Shown one piece after another: positions 1 to 8,343 of a DNA stretch of 64,000 bases; positions within the stretch are counted from its first letter, which is position 1, and the number at the start of each line of letters is the position of its first letter. The DNA is taken from assembly GCA_965200045.1 (NCBI GenBank), contig OZ241330.1, forward strand, positions 1,364,001 to 1,428,000, read 5' to 3'. The notes under the pieces were generated by a model, which saw nothing but the letters and a program-made list of their open reading frames with translations, was not told the DNA's origin and made no database searches. The DNA is from Bin25 sp026709415. GTDB lineage: Bacteria > Bacteroidota > Bacteroidia > Flavobacteriales > Flavobacteriaceae. A program made the position numbers and the translations under genes.

Positions 1-82
1 CCAAATATCAGAAATAGCCAATCGGTTAGATTTTCCAGGTTCTGAAATAATTAAAGAATCTGTGGAGAAAAAAAATAAATGA
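1..82 (+). CDS. 3' end of an unidentified protein (partial)
   Basis: An open frame enters from the left edge and ends at a TGA at 80-82, giving a 26-residue tail that ends SVEKKNK. The stop overlaps the ATG of the next gene (ATGA arrangement), which implies translational coupling and one operon with the DUF4252 lipoprotein. The fragment is too short for a family call. In related genomes DUF4252 genes often follow a sigma factor gene and a small unknown gene, so that is a guess for the context only. Confidence 0.5.
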   Translation, partial: QISEIANRLDFPGSEIIKESVEKKNK

Positions 83-681
83 ACCCGACCAAAATTTCGT
101 TGAAATTAGGTGTATTGTTCATTATTTTCTACTTGAGCGGTTGTCAAAATTTTTACAAGCCAACGCTTCAAAAGTATTTTGTTGAAAAAATGGATGACCC
201 TGAATTCATGGTCATCGATATTCCTTTGGTTTCTTTTGAAGATTATTTTGAAGATCCTGAGATAAAACAACTGGATGTTGTTAGAACCATTAAAAAATTA
301 AACATTTTATTGTTTTTACCCCGAGAATCAACACCAGGTAAAACGAAATCTGAAAGCAAGCAGGTCGATGAAATATTAAAAACACAAGATTACGAATCGC
401 TAGTCTTTTTGGCAAGTGACGATGTCGACGTTAGACTGATGGTCGATCGTAAGGAGGATAAAATAAATGAGGCCTTGATACAATTTCATCAGGAAGATGT
501 TGTTTTTGGGCTTGTCCGTGTTTTGGGGAAAAATATTAAAGCGGAAAGAATCATTCCTTTATTTGCCAAACTAAATTCAGGGGCATTCAACGATACATTT
601 GGAAGTTCTTTAAACGAGGATACTGAAAATGTTTTGTCAAATTTAATTGAAGCTTTCAAACACGGTAAAGAACGGGACTAG
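79..681 (+). CDS. DUF4252 domain lipoprotein
   Basis: 200-residue predicted lipoprotein. The N-terminus has a charged start, a hydrophobic stretch (about residues 9-20) and a lipobox LSGC, with Cys22 as the lipidation site. The body resembles DUF4252: an early segment with PEFMVIDIPL, a middle segment KKLNILLF, and the late GLVRVLGKN motif (about residues 147-155). DUF4252 proteins are small envelope proteins of Bacteroidota with no known reaction. They are commonly found in pairs next to an ECF-type sigma factor. The start overlaps the stop of the upstream gene, so the two are probably co-transcribed. The function remains unknown. Confidence 0.75.
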   Translation: MNPTKISLKLGVLFIIFYLSGCQNFYKPTLQKYFVEKMDDPEFMVIDIPLVSFEDYFEDPEIKQLDVVRTIKKLNILLFLPRESTPGKTKSESKQVDEILKTQDYESLVFLASDDVDVRLMVDRKEDKINEALIQFHQEDVVFGLVRVLGKNIKAERIIPLFAKLNSGAFNDTFGSSLNEDTENVLSNLIEAFKHGKERD

Positions 682-801
682 ATGCTAGTTCTATTCAAGG
701 CAATCATTAAAGCATCGCGACTATTTTAAATCTGTTAAGTTGTATTACTTTTGGTGTGTATCATTAAGAATTACAAAGAATTTTTATCACTTGAATTGAC
801 C

Positions 802-1146
802 ATGAAACCTCATATTGCTAGTTTAATCAATGCCATTTTGCTCATTGTCTTATCACTTTGGGCCTATTTGACTTCTGACTCTCCTTCAATGACATCATTG
901 ATCCCCACAATAGTTGGTGTTGTTCTATTGGCCCTTAATGGTGGATTAAAAAATCAAAATAAAGTAGCATCGCATATTGTTGTGGCACTGACTTTTTTGA
1001 TAATCATTGGCCTCATCCGACCATTAATTGGGGTTTTAGATCGAAATGATGCAATTGGTATCTTTCGGGTTGGATTGATGATTTTGAGTAGTGTCTTTGC
1101 TTTGATCACATTTGTCAACAGTTTTATCAAAGCTCGAAGAGGGTAG
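802..1146 (+). CDS. small four-helix membrane protein, unknown function
   Basis: 114 residues from the ATG at 802. The frame can be extended to a TTG at 751, but the extra residues are polar and the ATG start gives a compact membrane protein. Four hydrophobic segments are visible (about residues 5-22, 30-43, 53-72 and 85-105), ending in a positively charged tail (KARRG). It resembles small integral membrane proteins of the TMEM14 or DUF4345 size class, but no family motif can be assigned. It converges with the downstream glycosyltransferase, whose stop is only 10 bases away on the other strand. Confidence 0.55.
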   Translation: MKPHIASLINAILLIVLSLWAYLTSDSPSMTSLIPTIVGVVLLALNGGLKNQNKVASHIVVALTFLIIIGLIRPLIGVLDRNDAIGIFRVGLMILSSVFALITFVNSFIKARRG

Positions 1147-1155
1147 GATCCTGGC

Positions 1156-2142
1156 TTAACGGCTTGACTTTTTGGTATCAAGCTCTTCGGATATCAAATA
1201 TTGGGGTTTGATTTGTCTATTGCCTATAAGCATTTCCCCTAAAAAAGCAGCAATAAAAAACTGTCCACCTAAGATAATGAGGGTGAGAGCCAAGTAAAAT
1301 TCTGGTCGTTGTGTGATCAAACGAGCTTCTGTATCGAAATAGAGTTTGTCAATACCTAAATAGCCAATAAAAAGAATCCCCAATATAAAAACCATAAGCC
1401 CAACAACCCCAAAAAAATGCATGGGACGCTTTCCAAATCGTTTTAAAAACCAAATCGTCAAAAGATCTAAAAACCCTTTGATAAACCGATCGGTGCCATA
1501 TTTTGATTTTCCATATTTGCGGGCTTGATGTCTAACCTGTTTCTCATCGATTTTATTAAACCCATTAATGGAAGCCAATACAGGTATATATCGATGCATA
1601 TCACCGTACAATTCCAGAGACTGAGCAACTTGTTGGCGATAAACTTTGATCCCACAATTAAAGTCATGGATTTTAATTCCAGACACCCATCGGGCGGCCC
1701 AGTTGAACAATTTGGAAGGTATATTTTTAAATAGTTTAGAATCATAGCGTTTTTTTTTCCATCCCGAAACCATATCCAATTGTTGGTCTTCTAGTTGGTC
1801 TAGCATGAAGGGGATTTCCTCCGGAGAATCTTGTAAATCAGCGTCCATCGTTGCAATAAACTCTGTTTCGGTTCTTTGGAATCCCACATACAATGCAGAG
1901 GCTTTTCCATAATTATTGGAAAAACGAATACCACTGACGTGATTATCGATTTGAAAAACTTGCTGAATGATTTCCCATGAATTATCGGTACTACCATCGT
2001 CAATGAAAAGAATGCGATAGGAATATTTGGTTGAGTTTTCAAATGATTGCTTGATCCACTGATGTAATTCAAAAAGAGATTCGACTTCATTATACAATGG
2101 TATAACGATGCAAACATGCTTTTTCTTTTTTGTGATATTCAC
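1156..2142 (-). CDS. family 2 glycosyltransferase with C-terminal membrane anchor (DPM1/GtrB-like)
   Basis: Inverting GT-A glycosyltransferase, probably transferring a sugar to a polyprenyl phosphate at the inner face of the cytoplasmic membrane. The N-terminal domain starts with the typical VIPLYNE motif and has FIDDGSTDNS and the metal-binding MDADLQDSPEE. Two transmembrane helices follow near the C-terminus (around FFGVVGLMVFILGILFIGYL and FYLALTLIILGGQFFIAAFL), as in dolichyl-phosphate mannosyltransferase and GtrB-type proteins. I chose the GTG at 2142. The frame is open to a TTG at 2178, but that lies in the T-rich tract of a likely terminator. In this phylum the gene usually lies beside a DUF4199 gene, as it does here. 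The sugar donor cannot be told from sequence. Confidence 0.85.
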   Translation of the reverse strand: MNITKKKKHVCIVIPLYNEVESLFELHQWIKQSFENSTKYSYRILFIDDGSTDNSWEIIQQVFQIDNHVSGIRFSNNYGKASALYVGFQRTETEFIATMDADLQDSPEEIPFMLDQLEDQQLDMVSGWKKKRYDSKLFKNIPSKLFNWAARWVSGIKIHDFNCGIKVYRQQVAQSLELYGDMHRYIPVLASINGFNKIDEKQVRHQARKYGKSKYGTDRFIKGFLDLLTIWFLKRFGKRPMHFFGVVGLMVFILGILFIGYLGIDKLYFDTEARLITQRPEFYLALTLIILGGQFFIAAFLGEMLIGNRQIKPQYLISEELDTKKSSR

Positions 2143-2170
2143 ACTCTGATAATAACTGATTATCCCCTTA

Positions 2171-2211
2171 AAAACCAAAAGTCACCTCCCATAGAATATG
2201 CTATGGAGGTG
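2171..2211 (-). terminator. probable intrinsic terminator after the DUF4199 gene
   Basis: On the minus strand, CACCTCCATAG (2211-2201) pairs with CTATGGGAGGTG (2194-2183), with one bulged base and a 6-base loop. A T-rich tract ending at about 2171 follows. It sits downstream of the DUF4199 stop and just before the glycosyltransferase start, so transcription of the latter probably restarts or reads through. Confidence 0.5.
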
Positions 2212-2356
2212 GTTTGAAAAGTTTAAAATCGCATAATTCTTAAATCCGGAGTTTAATCTTATGTCAAAATTATATGGCCAACCCTAGCTAATCCTACATA
2301 CAAAAAACCCGATGCATGGATTGAATGGCTTCATGATGACAGGGACTAAAGTGTAA

Positions 2357-2890
2357 CTACTCTTCTATTAAATCGTCTAGATTTTCTTCTTTTTTTCGTT
2401 TCAATATTAATCCAGCGATTAATCCAAAGATTAATCCAGAAAGCACGCTAAAGATCAAAGCAGCTCCTACAAAAAGTAGTGGTTTACGACTCATTTCTTG
2501 ACCTTTTCGGTATCCATCAATCATTTCATCAGAAACTTCAGGATTTTTGGCACGAAATTGATCCATCATTTCATCAATTTGTCTTTCAACCATTCCGGGA
2601 TCCATGTATTCGGTCAAAATAAAATAGTAAATGATGAATATAATCGTACTGATAAGACTGATGATGATGGCCATTTTTATGGACTGAGGGAGGGTTAAAA
2701 AACCGTTGCGTTTCCGAAATTCTAAAAGTCCAAAAACAATAACTACAATGGATATGATAGCTCCAACAATCTGTAGTGACCTATCTAGGCTATCATGCAT
2801 GTCCATTAAATAAAGTATTAATGCCCACACGATGCTGACACCCCCAAGGATGAGACCAAAGCGAAATGCTAAACTTGTAACGTTTGTCAT
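2357..2890 (-). CDS. DUF4199 family membrane protein
   Basis: 177 residues with four transmembrane segments: about residues 8-26, 36-52, 68-90 and 136-160. A polar segment rich in Glu, Met and Arg lies between helices three and four (EYMDPGMVERQIDEMMDQF). A basic-acidic tail follows (KRKKEENLDDLIEE). This arrangement and the LPQSIKMAIIIS segment fit DUF4199, a Bacteroidota family of unknown function. The family is usually encoded next to a family 2 glycosyltransferase and dihydroorotase; the glycosyltransferase is the downstream neighbour here. A role with lipid-linked glycosylation is inferred only from context. Confidence 0.8.
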   Translation of the reverse strand: MTNVTSLAFRFGLILGGVSIVWALILYLMDMHDSLDRSLQIVGAIISIVVIVFGLLEFRKRNGFLTLPQSIKMAIIISLISTIIFIIYYFILTEYMDPGMVERQIDEMMDQFRAKNPEVSDEMIDGYRKGQEMSRKPLLFVGAALIFSVLSGLIFGLIAGLILKRKKEENLDDLIEE

Positions 2891-3250
2891 AGTTGATAAT
2901 TTATTAGTTACCCAAAGTTAAAAATATTTCAAACTCAAAATTCTTGGTTTTATCCTAATGTGTCTGGAATTGATTATTTACAGAGCACTCATTAAGGCAT
3001 TTTTAATGGATAATGTTTCAGCTTTGATAGCGATTTATGTTACACGGTATCGTTATAGCCATAGGATTCATAGCGTCTATCTATTGTTTGGATTGGTTCC
3101 TCATTAGGCGATGAATCGCCGTGAATGTGAACAGAAAAAGGCCAAAATGCGTATTGATGATTCCAATTGAGGTGGTGGATCAGTTGGATGGACGTGTTTG
3201 GAAAAAGAAAATATCTGCTTTTATTAAGTTGAATGGCATGATTTAGATTT

Positions 3251-3566
3251 CTACCCATCCCTATCGGAATAGAAAACCTCCTTTATTTCTATTATTGGGT
3301 TTCTATTTGTGGCCCTTGACCCCCCTCTCATATTTTTCATGCGAAGTTCATGTTCTTTACGCTCCCATTCATGCTTTTCTTGATTTCTCTTGTCCTGGGC
3401 TCTTTCTTCTTCTTTTCTGTCCAGAGAGATAATTCAACATAGCGAATATCAAAATGCCTAAACCAAAAATAAGGCTAGCGATGAGAGAAAGTTCGTTCAA
3501 AAACTCCATACCAATGAATCCAAGGACTCCGAAGCCCATCAATTCGATGTTTTCACGATCCACCAC
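3251..3566 (-). pseudogene. possible frameshifted small membrane protein gene
   Basis: The frame from a GTG at 3566 encodes an N-terminal part with a hydrophobic helix (LIASLIFGLGILIFAMLNYL). It then runs into an Arg/Lys-rich tail and stops. Shifting by one base within the purine-rich run near 3410-3425 gives a different continuation, rich in charged residues (RKEEERAQDKRNQEKHEW and onward), ending at TAG 3253-3251. Together they would give a one-helix membrane protein with a charged helical tail. A second minus-strand frame (3258-3040, 72 codons) overlaps that stop as if coupled but is unrecognised. Both are weak calls. Confidence 0.28.
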
Positions 3567-4128
3567 ATCACGGAGCTAACCTCTTTTGGTAATCAAACCT
3601 TTTGAATGGTCTGAATTTCAAAAAAAAGTTGCTTTCAGCAAGATGTTTTTTTTAGTTTCATTTGCAACACTTTTTGAGCCGATGGGGGTTTTAAGAAGGT
3701 CTTTTTCCCTTTGTCCCTCTTTATAGTGTTACATGAAAACTCATATGTTTAGAGATATTTCTCAATGATAGGAGGCTAACTCCAAGACAAGCCACCAAAG
3801 GTTTGTAGCACCACCCAACGTTTTTTACTAACGACTTTGTTTCATTTTTTTTGTTGATGCGTCAAGGGTTTCTGACCATGATCCTTTTGATCATTCAGGG
3901 TTTAATCCTCATGTGTTTCAGAAGTTAATCGTTTTTTTTTCGGATGGGCATCTTTTATCAACAAGGACGCCTTGGCATTGAACTGGTGTTTGATTTTTCG
4001 CTTCAATCATAGTCTGTGTGGAAATCCTCATTGGGACTTTTTTATAGGATGATGATTTCACTTTGAGAGTGATTACTTCCGTGTAATTCACTGTATTGAG
4101 CTACATTAGAATTTATAGTCAATCATTG
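3567..4128. other. non-coding stretch, nothing recognised
   Basis: About 560 bases without a convincing reading frame on either strand. Stop codons are frequent, and T-runs such as the one near 3645-3655 occur. It may be decayed coding DNA, but I could not align any fragment to a known family. The right end leads into the promoter of the L31 gene. Confidence 0.4.
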
Positions 4129-4136
4129 TACATTTG
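4129..4136 (+). promoter_or_regulatory. -7 promoter element for rpmE2
   Basis: TACATTTG matches the Bacteroidota -7 consensus TAnnTTTG and lies 20 bases before the ATG of the L31 gene. No clear TTTG at the usual 19-21 base distance upstream was found. Confidence 0.45.
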
Positions 4137-4156
4137 CAAACCATTTTAAATCAAAA

Positions 4157-4408
4157 ATGAAAAAAGGGATTCATCCAGAAAATTATCGATTGGTCGCTTT
4201 TAAAGACATGTCCAATGATGATGTCTTTATTACAAAATCGACGGCTCCTTCAAAAGAAAAGATTGAAGTTGACGGGATTCGTTACCCATTGGTAAAACTA
4301 GAAATTTCTCGAACTTCTCATCCGTATTATACTGGTAAATCTAAGTTGATTGATACGGCAGGTAGAATTGATAAATTCAATAGTAAATACGGAAAACCCA
4401 AATCTTAG
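4157..4408 (+). CDS. rpmE2: 50S ribosomal protein L31 type B
   Basis: 83 residues, the normal length. The sequence starts MKKGIHPENYRLVAFKDMS and contains SRTSHPYYTGKSKLIDTAGRIDKF, the L31 signature region. The zinc-binding CxxC pair of type A L31 is absent, so this is the zinc-independent type B protein of the large ribosomal subunit, located at the inter-subunit bridge. It has its own promoter element upstream and stands alone ahead of mtaB. In many bacteria type B L31 replaces the zinc form under zinc shortage. Whether a type A copy exists elsewhere cannot be seen here. Confidence 0.95.
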   Translation: MKKGIHPENYRLVAFKDMSNDDVFITKSTAPSKEKIEVDGIRYPLVKLEISRTSHPYYTGKSKLIDTAGRIDKFNSKYGKPKS

Positions 4409-4436
4409 AACTCTCTGGTTTTAGATAAGCTATCAA

Positions 4437-4444
4437 TATTTTTG
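4437..4444 (+). promoter_or_regulatory. -7 promoter element for mtaB
   Basis: TATTTTTG fits TAnnTTTG and lies 42 bases before the mtaB ATG, in the short gap after rpmE2. It is supported by the motif only. Confidence 0.4.
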
Positions 4445-4486
4445 CAAATGAAACTTTGTAAGATATTGTTGTAAACCAAAAAGAGA

Positions 4487-5833
4487 ATGCCTGCCATAAT
4501 CAGCGCAAAACACCATACTGAAAAAAAAACAAAAGTTGCTTTCGCCACGCTTGGATGTAAACTTAACTTTTCTGAAACATCAACGATTGCCAGAAGTTTT
4601 GAGCGTCCTACTTACCAAAGAGTTGGGTTTGATCAATGGGCGGACATTTATGTCATCAATACTTGTTCAGTGACTGAAAATGCCGACAAAAAACTGACTA
4701 GATTGGTTCGAAAATCAATCAAGAACAATCCCTATGCTAAAGTTGCTGTCACGGGTTGCTTTGCTCAATTACAACCACAAAAAGTATCAGAAATAGATGG
4801 TGTTGATTTAGTTGTAGGGACTGAAAAAAAATTTAAACTCCACCAACTAATTGAAAATCAATCGACGGCTAATGGCTTTCAAGTCCATTCTTGCGACATA
4901 TCCAAAGTCCATGTGTTTAATAAAAGTTATTCTATAGCGGACCGAACCCGAACATTCCTTAAAATTCAAGATGGTTGTGATTATAAATGTAGTTTTTGTA
5001 CCATACCCATAGCAAGGGGAACATCCAGAAGCGATTCTTTAGAAGATATACTTGAAAATATAAGGCATCTAAATAATCATAATATTAAAGAAATTGTATT
5101 AACAGGAGTTAATGTCGGTGATTATGGAAAAACGAATCCACCTTCAAACAAAAAAGCATATCATTTTTATGATTTACTCAAATCAATAGAAGGGTTGCCC
5201 CAATGTCCTAGAATACGTATTTCTTCCATTGAACCTAATCTTTTAAATGATCAAATCATTGAACTGATTAATTCCAGTCCATATTTTGTCCCACATTTTC
5301 ATATTCCACTCCAAAGTGGAAGTAATCACATCCTGAAATTAATGCGAAGACGATATAACACAACGTTATATGCAAAACGCATTGAAAAGATAAAAAATTC
5401 AATGCCAGATGCCTGTATTGGAGCAGATGTCATTGTGGGTTTTTTTGGAGAAACCCAAATTGAATTTGATAAAACAATCGATTTTATAAAGCGGCTAGAT
5501 ATATCTTATTTGCACGTATTTCCCTATTCGGAAAGACCTAATACGACGGCTATGAATTATGATTTGTCTGCGGTACCATTGGCCATCAGAAAACAAAGAA
5601 GAAATATTTTAGCACGGCTTTCTGAAGAAAAGAAAAAGAGATTTTATCAAACACAACTCAACAAGACCAAAACGGTCTTATTCGAATCCCATAACAATAA
5701 CGGCTATTCCACAGGGTATACGGATAATTATCTTAAGGTAAGAACTCCTTGGAATCCCAAACTAGCAAATCAGTTGGTAGAATGCAAACTAATAAAAGTC
5801 GATAATCAAGGATATCTAAGAGCAGAGTTTTAA
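4487..5833 (+). CDS. mtaB: tRNA t6A37 methylthiotransferase MtaB
   Basis: Radical-SAM enzyme that converts N6-threonylcarbamoyladenosine to its 2-methylthio form at position 37 of tRNAs reading ANN codons. The 448-residue protein has the full three-part layout. The N-terminal UPF0004 domain has its three cluster cysteines in LGCKLNFSE, NTCSVTENA and TGCFAQ. The radical-SAM domain has the CxxxCxxC motif in DGCDYKCSFCTIP. The C-terminal part is a TRAM-like region. The GCKLNFSE form and the IPIARGTSRS context favour MtaB over MiaB or RimO. Its stop overlaps the stop of the convergent acetyltransferase gene by a few bases. Confidence 0.93.
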   Translation: MPAIISAKHHTEKKTKVAFATLGCKLNFSETSTIARSFERPTYQRVGFDQWADIYVINTCSVTENADKKLTRLVRKSIKNNPYAKVAVTGCFAQLQPQKVSEIDGVDLVVGTEKKFKLHQLIENQSTANGFQVHSCDISKVHVFNKSYSIADRTRTFLKIQDGCDYKCSFCTIPIARGTSRSDSLEDILENIRHLNNHNIKEIVLTGVNVGDYGKTNPPSNKKAYHFYDLLKSIEGLPQCPRIRISSIEPNLLNDQIIELINSSPYFVPHFHIPLQSGSNHILKLMRRRYNTTLYAKRIEKIKNSMPDACIGADVIVGFFGETQIEFDKTIDFIKRLDISYLHVFPYSERPNTTAMNYDLSAVPLAIRKQRRNILARLSEEKKKRFYQTQLNKTKTVLFESHNNNGYSTGYTDNYLKVRTPWNPKLANQLVECKLIKVDNQGYLRAEF

Positions 5834-6123
5834 ACTCTGACACCCACCGGTAGCAATTTTTTAAACTCTCGATTTTTTCGCATATAAGCAACAACCGTTG
5901 GACAAGTTGGTACCAATCGCGCTTTACCCTCAGAAAGCGTACGAAGAACTTTCCCAATGAACTGTTCTACAAAACCATTTTCATTGTATCCTTTAGGTAC
6001 ACTCACTTTGGTAAGAAAAATTTTTCTTTCTTGTTCTACATATTCTATAGTCGCTAGCTGATCATCTATGGTGGTTTCGAATTGACGCAACAATTCGTTT
6101 TTACAGATTTCTATTTCGTACAT
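5830..6123 (-). CDS. small GNAT-type acetyltransferase (YjdJ-like)
   Basis: 97 residues. The order resembles the YidJ/YjdJ group of GCN5-related acetyltransferases (PF14542): a strand with ATIEYVEQ, a VSVPKGYNENGFVEQFIGKVLRTL segment in place of the usual VPP.L.G.GIG loop and helix, then RLVPTCPTVVAYMRKNREFKKLL, matching the P.C.FV..Y...HPE.. end of this family. The acetyl-CoA loop is not a clean RxxGxG/A, so activity is uncertain. The substrate is unknown; related proteins are soluble and lack assigned roles. It is convergent with mtaB. Confidence 0.7.
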   Translation of the reverse strand: MYEIEICKNELLRQFETTIDDQLATIEYVEQERKIFLTKVSVPKGYNENGFVEQFIGKVLRTLSEGKARLVPTCPTVVAYMRKNREFKKLLPVGVRV

Positions 6124-6342
6124 TGATCTAAAAAACTAAAAGGGATTCTTAAAAACAGTTGCAAATTTCCAACGTCTAATTTAGATTACAAATTTAGTGA
6201 AAAATGACAAATTATGGTGTATTATTAACATCTTTTTTGCCTGTATTCGTGACTGTATTGCAAAAAGTGAAATAGTTCATTATGATGATGGAGAAATAAA
6301 CCATTTAAAAGATTACTTTTTTGGAGTTTTTGACTAATTCGA

Positions 6343-7416
6343 TTGGTCCATAATCTAAATGAATTTATAAATTTGTTTAATAGTCAAGTTCGATTTTTGA
6401 ATAAAAAGCATCGTTGGGTATTTGTTCTTTTGCCTTTGGCTTTTCTTTTACTAGGAGAATATCAATTAAAGCCACAAGACTTCAATGATCCGGGTTCATT
6501 CAAAACCAACAAACATGGTCACGATCAATTCAATCTGAAAGAATTTATCTCACAAAATCAATCGGATTTAGATTCGGATGTTGAGAAAACTAGTGATGGA
6601 TATTATGTAGGGGCCCTTAAAATCCCAGAAGACATCAATTTTGCAGGAGAACATGTTCCCATCGAACAAAACGATGTCAAAGAGCGACTAGACAGAGAGT
6701 TATTAGTCAATACCTATTGGCAATCCAATATGATTTTGCTGATTAAAAGAGGTTATAAGTATTTTCCATTCATTGAAAAAATACTTCTTCAATATGGTGT
6801 TCCAGAAGATTTTAAATATTTGGCTTTGATAGAAAGTGGTTTTTTAAATGCGACATCTCCAGCAGGAGCTCGCGGATTTTGGCAAATAATGAAAAATACA
6901 GCTCGAGAATATGGTTTAGAAGTCAACAGTAATGTCGATGAACGGCTCAATTTGGAACTGGCAACCCATGTGGCTTGTAAATACTTTTTAAAAGCCAAAG
7001 AGAAGTTTGACAATTGGACTTTAGTGGCAGCTAGTTACAATAGAGGAATGTCTGGATTAGAACGTGCTTTGAGAAGCCAAAAAGTTGATAATTATTACGA
7101 TTTATGGCTCAATGAAGAAACCTCCCGTTATGTATTTAGAATATTGGCGGTAAAAGATATCTTTCAAAAGTACGGAGATCAATACGGATTTGAGATCGCT
7201 AAAGAAGATCACTATTCATTACCACCGCTTAGAAAAATCGCGATCGACAGTGCCATTGGGGATTTAGTCGATTTTTCGACTAAAATGGGAATGACATACA
7301 AAGAATTAAAAATTTATAATCCTTGGTTGATACAGCGTCATCTAATCAACAATTCTAGAAAAAATTATCACATTCTCGTTAGAGACACGACTCATATTCC
7401 TATAGAAAATTTTTAG
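6343..7416 (+). CDS. membrane-anchored lytic transglycosylase (SLT domain, MltD-like)
   Basis: Cleaves the MurNAc-GlcNAc bond of peptidoglycan in the periplasm. A hydrophobic segment near residues 25-38 acts as signal or anchor. The SLT domain spans about residues 135-260: the catalytic Glu is in ALIESGFLNATSPAGARGFWQI (about Glu164), followed by DERLNLELATHVACKYF and AASYNRG. The C-terminal about 80 residues resemble the region that leads into LysM repeats in MltD, but no full LysM is present. The start is taken as TTG 6343 because no ATG in frame precedes the hydrophobic segment; an internal TTG is also possible. Housekeeping wall turnover is the likely role. Confidence 0.85.
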   Translation: MVHNLNEFINLFNSQVRFLNKKHRWVFVLLPLAFLLLGEYQLKPQDFNDPGSFKTNKHGHDQFNLKEFISQNQSDLDSDVEKTSDGYYVGALKIPEDINFAGEHVPIEQNDVKERLDRELLVNTYWQSNMILLIKRGYKYFPFIEKILLQYGVPEDFKYLALIESGFLNATSPAGARGFWQIMKNTAREYGLEVNSNVDERLNLELATHVACKYFLKAKEKFDNWTLVAASYNRGMSGLERALRSQKVDNYYDLWLNEETSRYVFRILAVKDIFQKYGDQYGFEIAKEDHYSLPPLRKIAIDSAIGDLVDFSTKMGMTYKELKIYNPWLIQRHLINNSRKNYHILVRDTTHIPIENF

Positions 7417-7462
7417 TACAGTCGGTAACTTTAGGTATGCACTAAATACTTGAAAGAGGCGT

Positions 7463-7978
7463 TTAAAATTTTTTTAGTTGGGTACGCAACATTTTTATTT
7501 GTTGGGTGAGCATACCGTGTTTGTCCAATCTTTTGGCTTCACTCAACAGTTTGTTAGCTTCTCTTTTTCTTCTTTTTTGCATGAGAATGCCTGCTAAATT
7601 CATTTTTGCCATGGCTTGATCGTGTTTATACCGTAAGCCCAGATCCAACGCCGATTTTAAAAATTTTTCGGCTTTATGAAGATTATTTTGAGATTCGATA
7701 AGTCCATATAAATACAAATAATAGCCGTGTTGCTTTTTTACTAATGATGATGGAGGATTTTTGATTTTGTCCAACCATTTTTTAGCTCCATTTAAATCTT
7801 CTTTTCGCAACCTTAGAAAAGCTAAAAAAATAAGTTCATTTTTAAAATATAATAAAACGAACATACCACCCAATAATGCTAGAGCAATGCCATTACCGAT
7901 GAATTGCTCGATAAATTGGTGAGCTGAAAAAGTAAGGCTAACAAGAGCCAATATCAGTTTGATTATTTTGGGAAACAT
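7463..7978 (-). CDS. tetratricopeptide-repeat membrane protein
   Basis: 171 residues from the ATG at 7978; the frame is open further up to 8086, but that would run over the likely rpmH promoter. Two hydrophobic helices at the N-terminus (about residues 5-17 and 31-46) are followed by TPR-like helices: GAKKWLDKIKNPP, HGYYLYLYGLIESQNNLHKAEKFLKSALDLG, and AMAKMNLAGILMQKRRKREANKLLSEAKRL. TPR proteins mediate protein contacts; the partner is unknown. It is divergent from rpmH. Confidence 0.65.
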   Translation of the reverse strand: MFPKIIKLILALVSLTFSAHQFIEQFIGNGIALALLGGMFVLLYFKNELIFLAFLRLRKEDLNGAKKWLDKIKNPPSSLVKKQHGYYLYLYGLIESQNNLHKAEKFLKSALDLGLRYKHDQAMAKMNLAGILMQKRRKREANKLLSEAKRLDKHGMLTQQIKMLRTQLKKF

Positions 7979-8047
7979 ATCTATGGAAAGCAAAGATAAA
8001 ACAAAATTTGAGCTGGCTTGAAACGGCTTATAAAACTTCGAATGTCT

Positions 8048-8055
8048 TATATTTG
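8048..8055 (+). promoter_or_regulatory. -7 promoter element for rpmH-carB
   Basis: TATATTTG fits TAnnTTTG and lies 49 bases upstream of the rpmH ATG. A rare purine-rich ribosome binding site (TAGGAG, about 8091-8096) precedes rpmH, as expected for a highly translated ribosomal gene. Confidence 0.45.
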
Positions 8056-8104
8056 CGCGGTTTGAAATCCCCAAAAATAAAGCCAATTTTTAGGAGTTTA
8101 TCAT

Positions 8105-8257
8105 ATGAAAAGGACATACCAACCATCAAAACGCAAACGAAGAAATAAGCATGGTTTTCGTGCTAGAATGGCAACGGCCAACGGCCGCAAAATCCTATCG
8201 AGAAGACGCGCTAAAGGTAGAAAGCGATTAACCGTATCAACTCAAGAAAAGCGGTAG
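8105..8257 (+). CDS. rpmH: 50S ribosomal protein L34
   Basis: A 50-residue, very basic protein that starts MKRTYQPSKRKRRNKHGFRA, continues RMATANGRKILSRRRAKGRK and ends in STQEKR. This is the complete L34 sequence and length. L34 is part of the large ribosomal subunit. It is preceded by a good TAGGAG ribosome binding site and followed 86 bases later by carB. In many bacteria rpmH lies with rnpA near dnaA; that context is absent here, which is not unusual for this phylum. Confidence 0.97.
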   Translation: MKRTYQPSKRKRRNKHGFRARMATANGRKILSRRRAKGRKRLTVSTQEKR

Positions 8258-8343
8258 GTTGTCCAAAACGAAAGGGGATTTAGTATTCAGCAAATTTAGT
8301 TCGCCTCAAGGCTTTCGATGTGATATATCCTTAAACTTGATCG

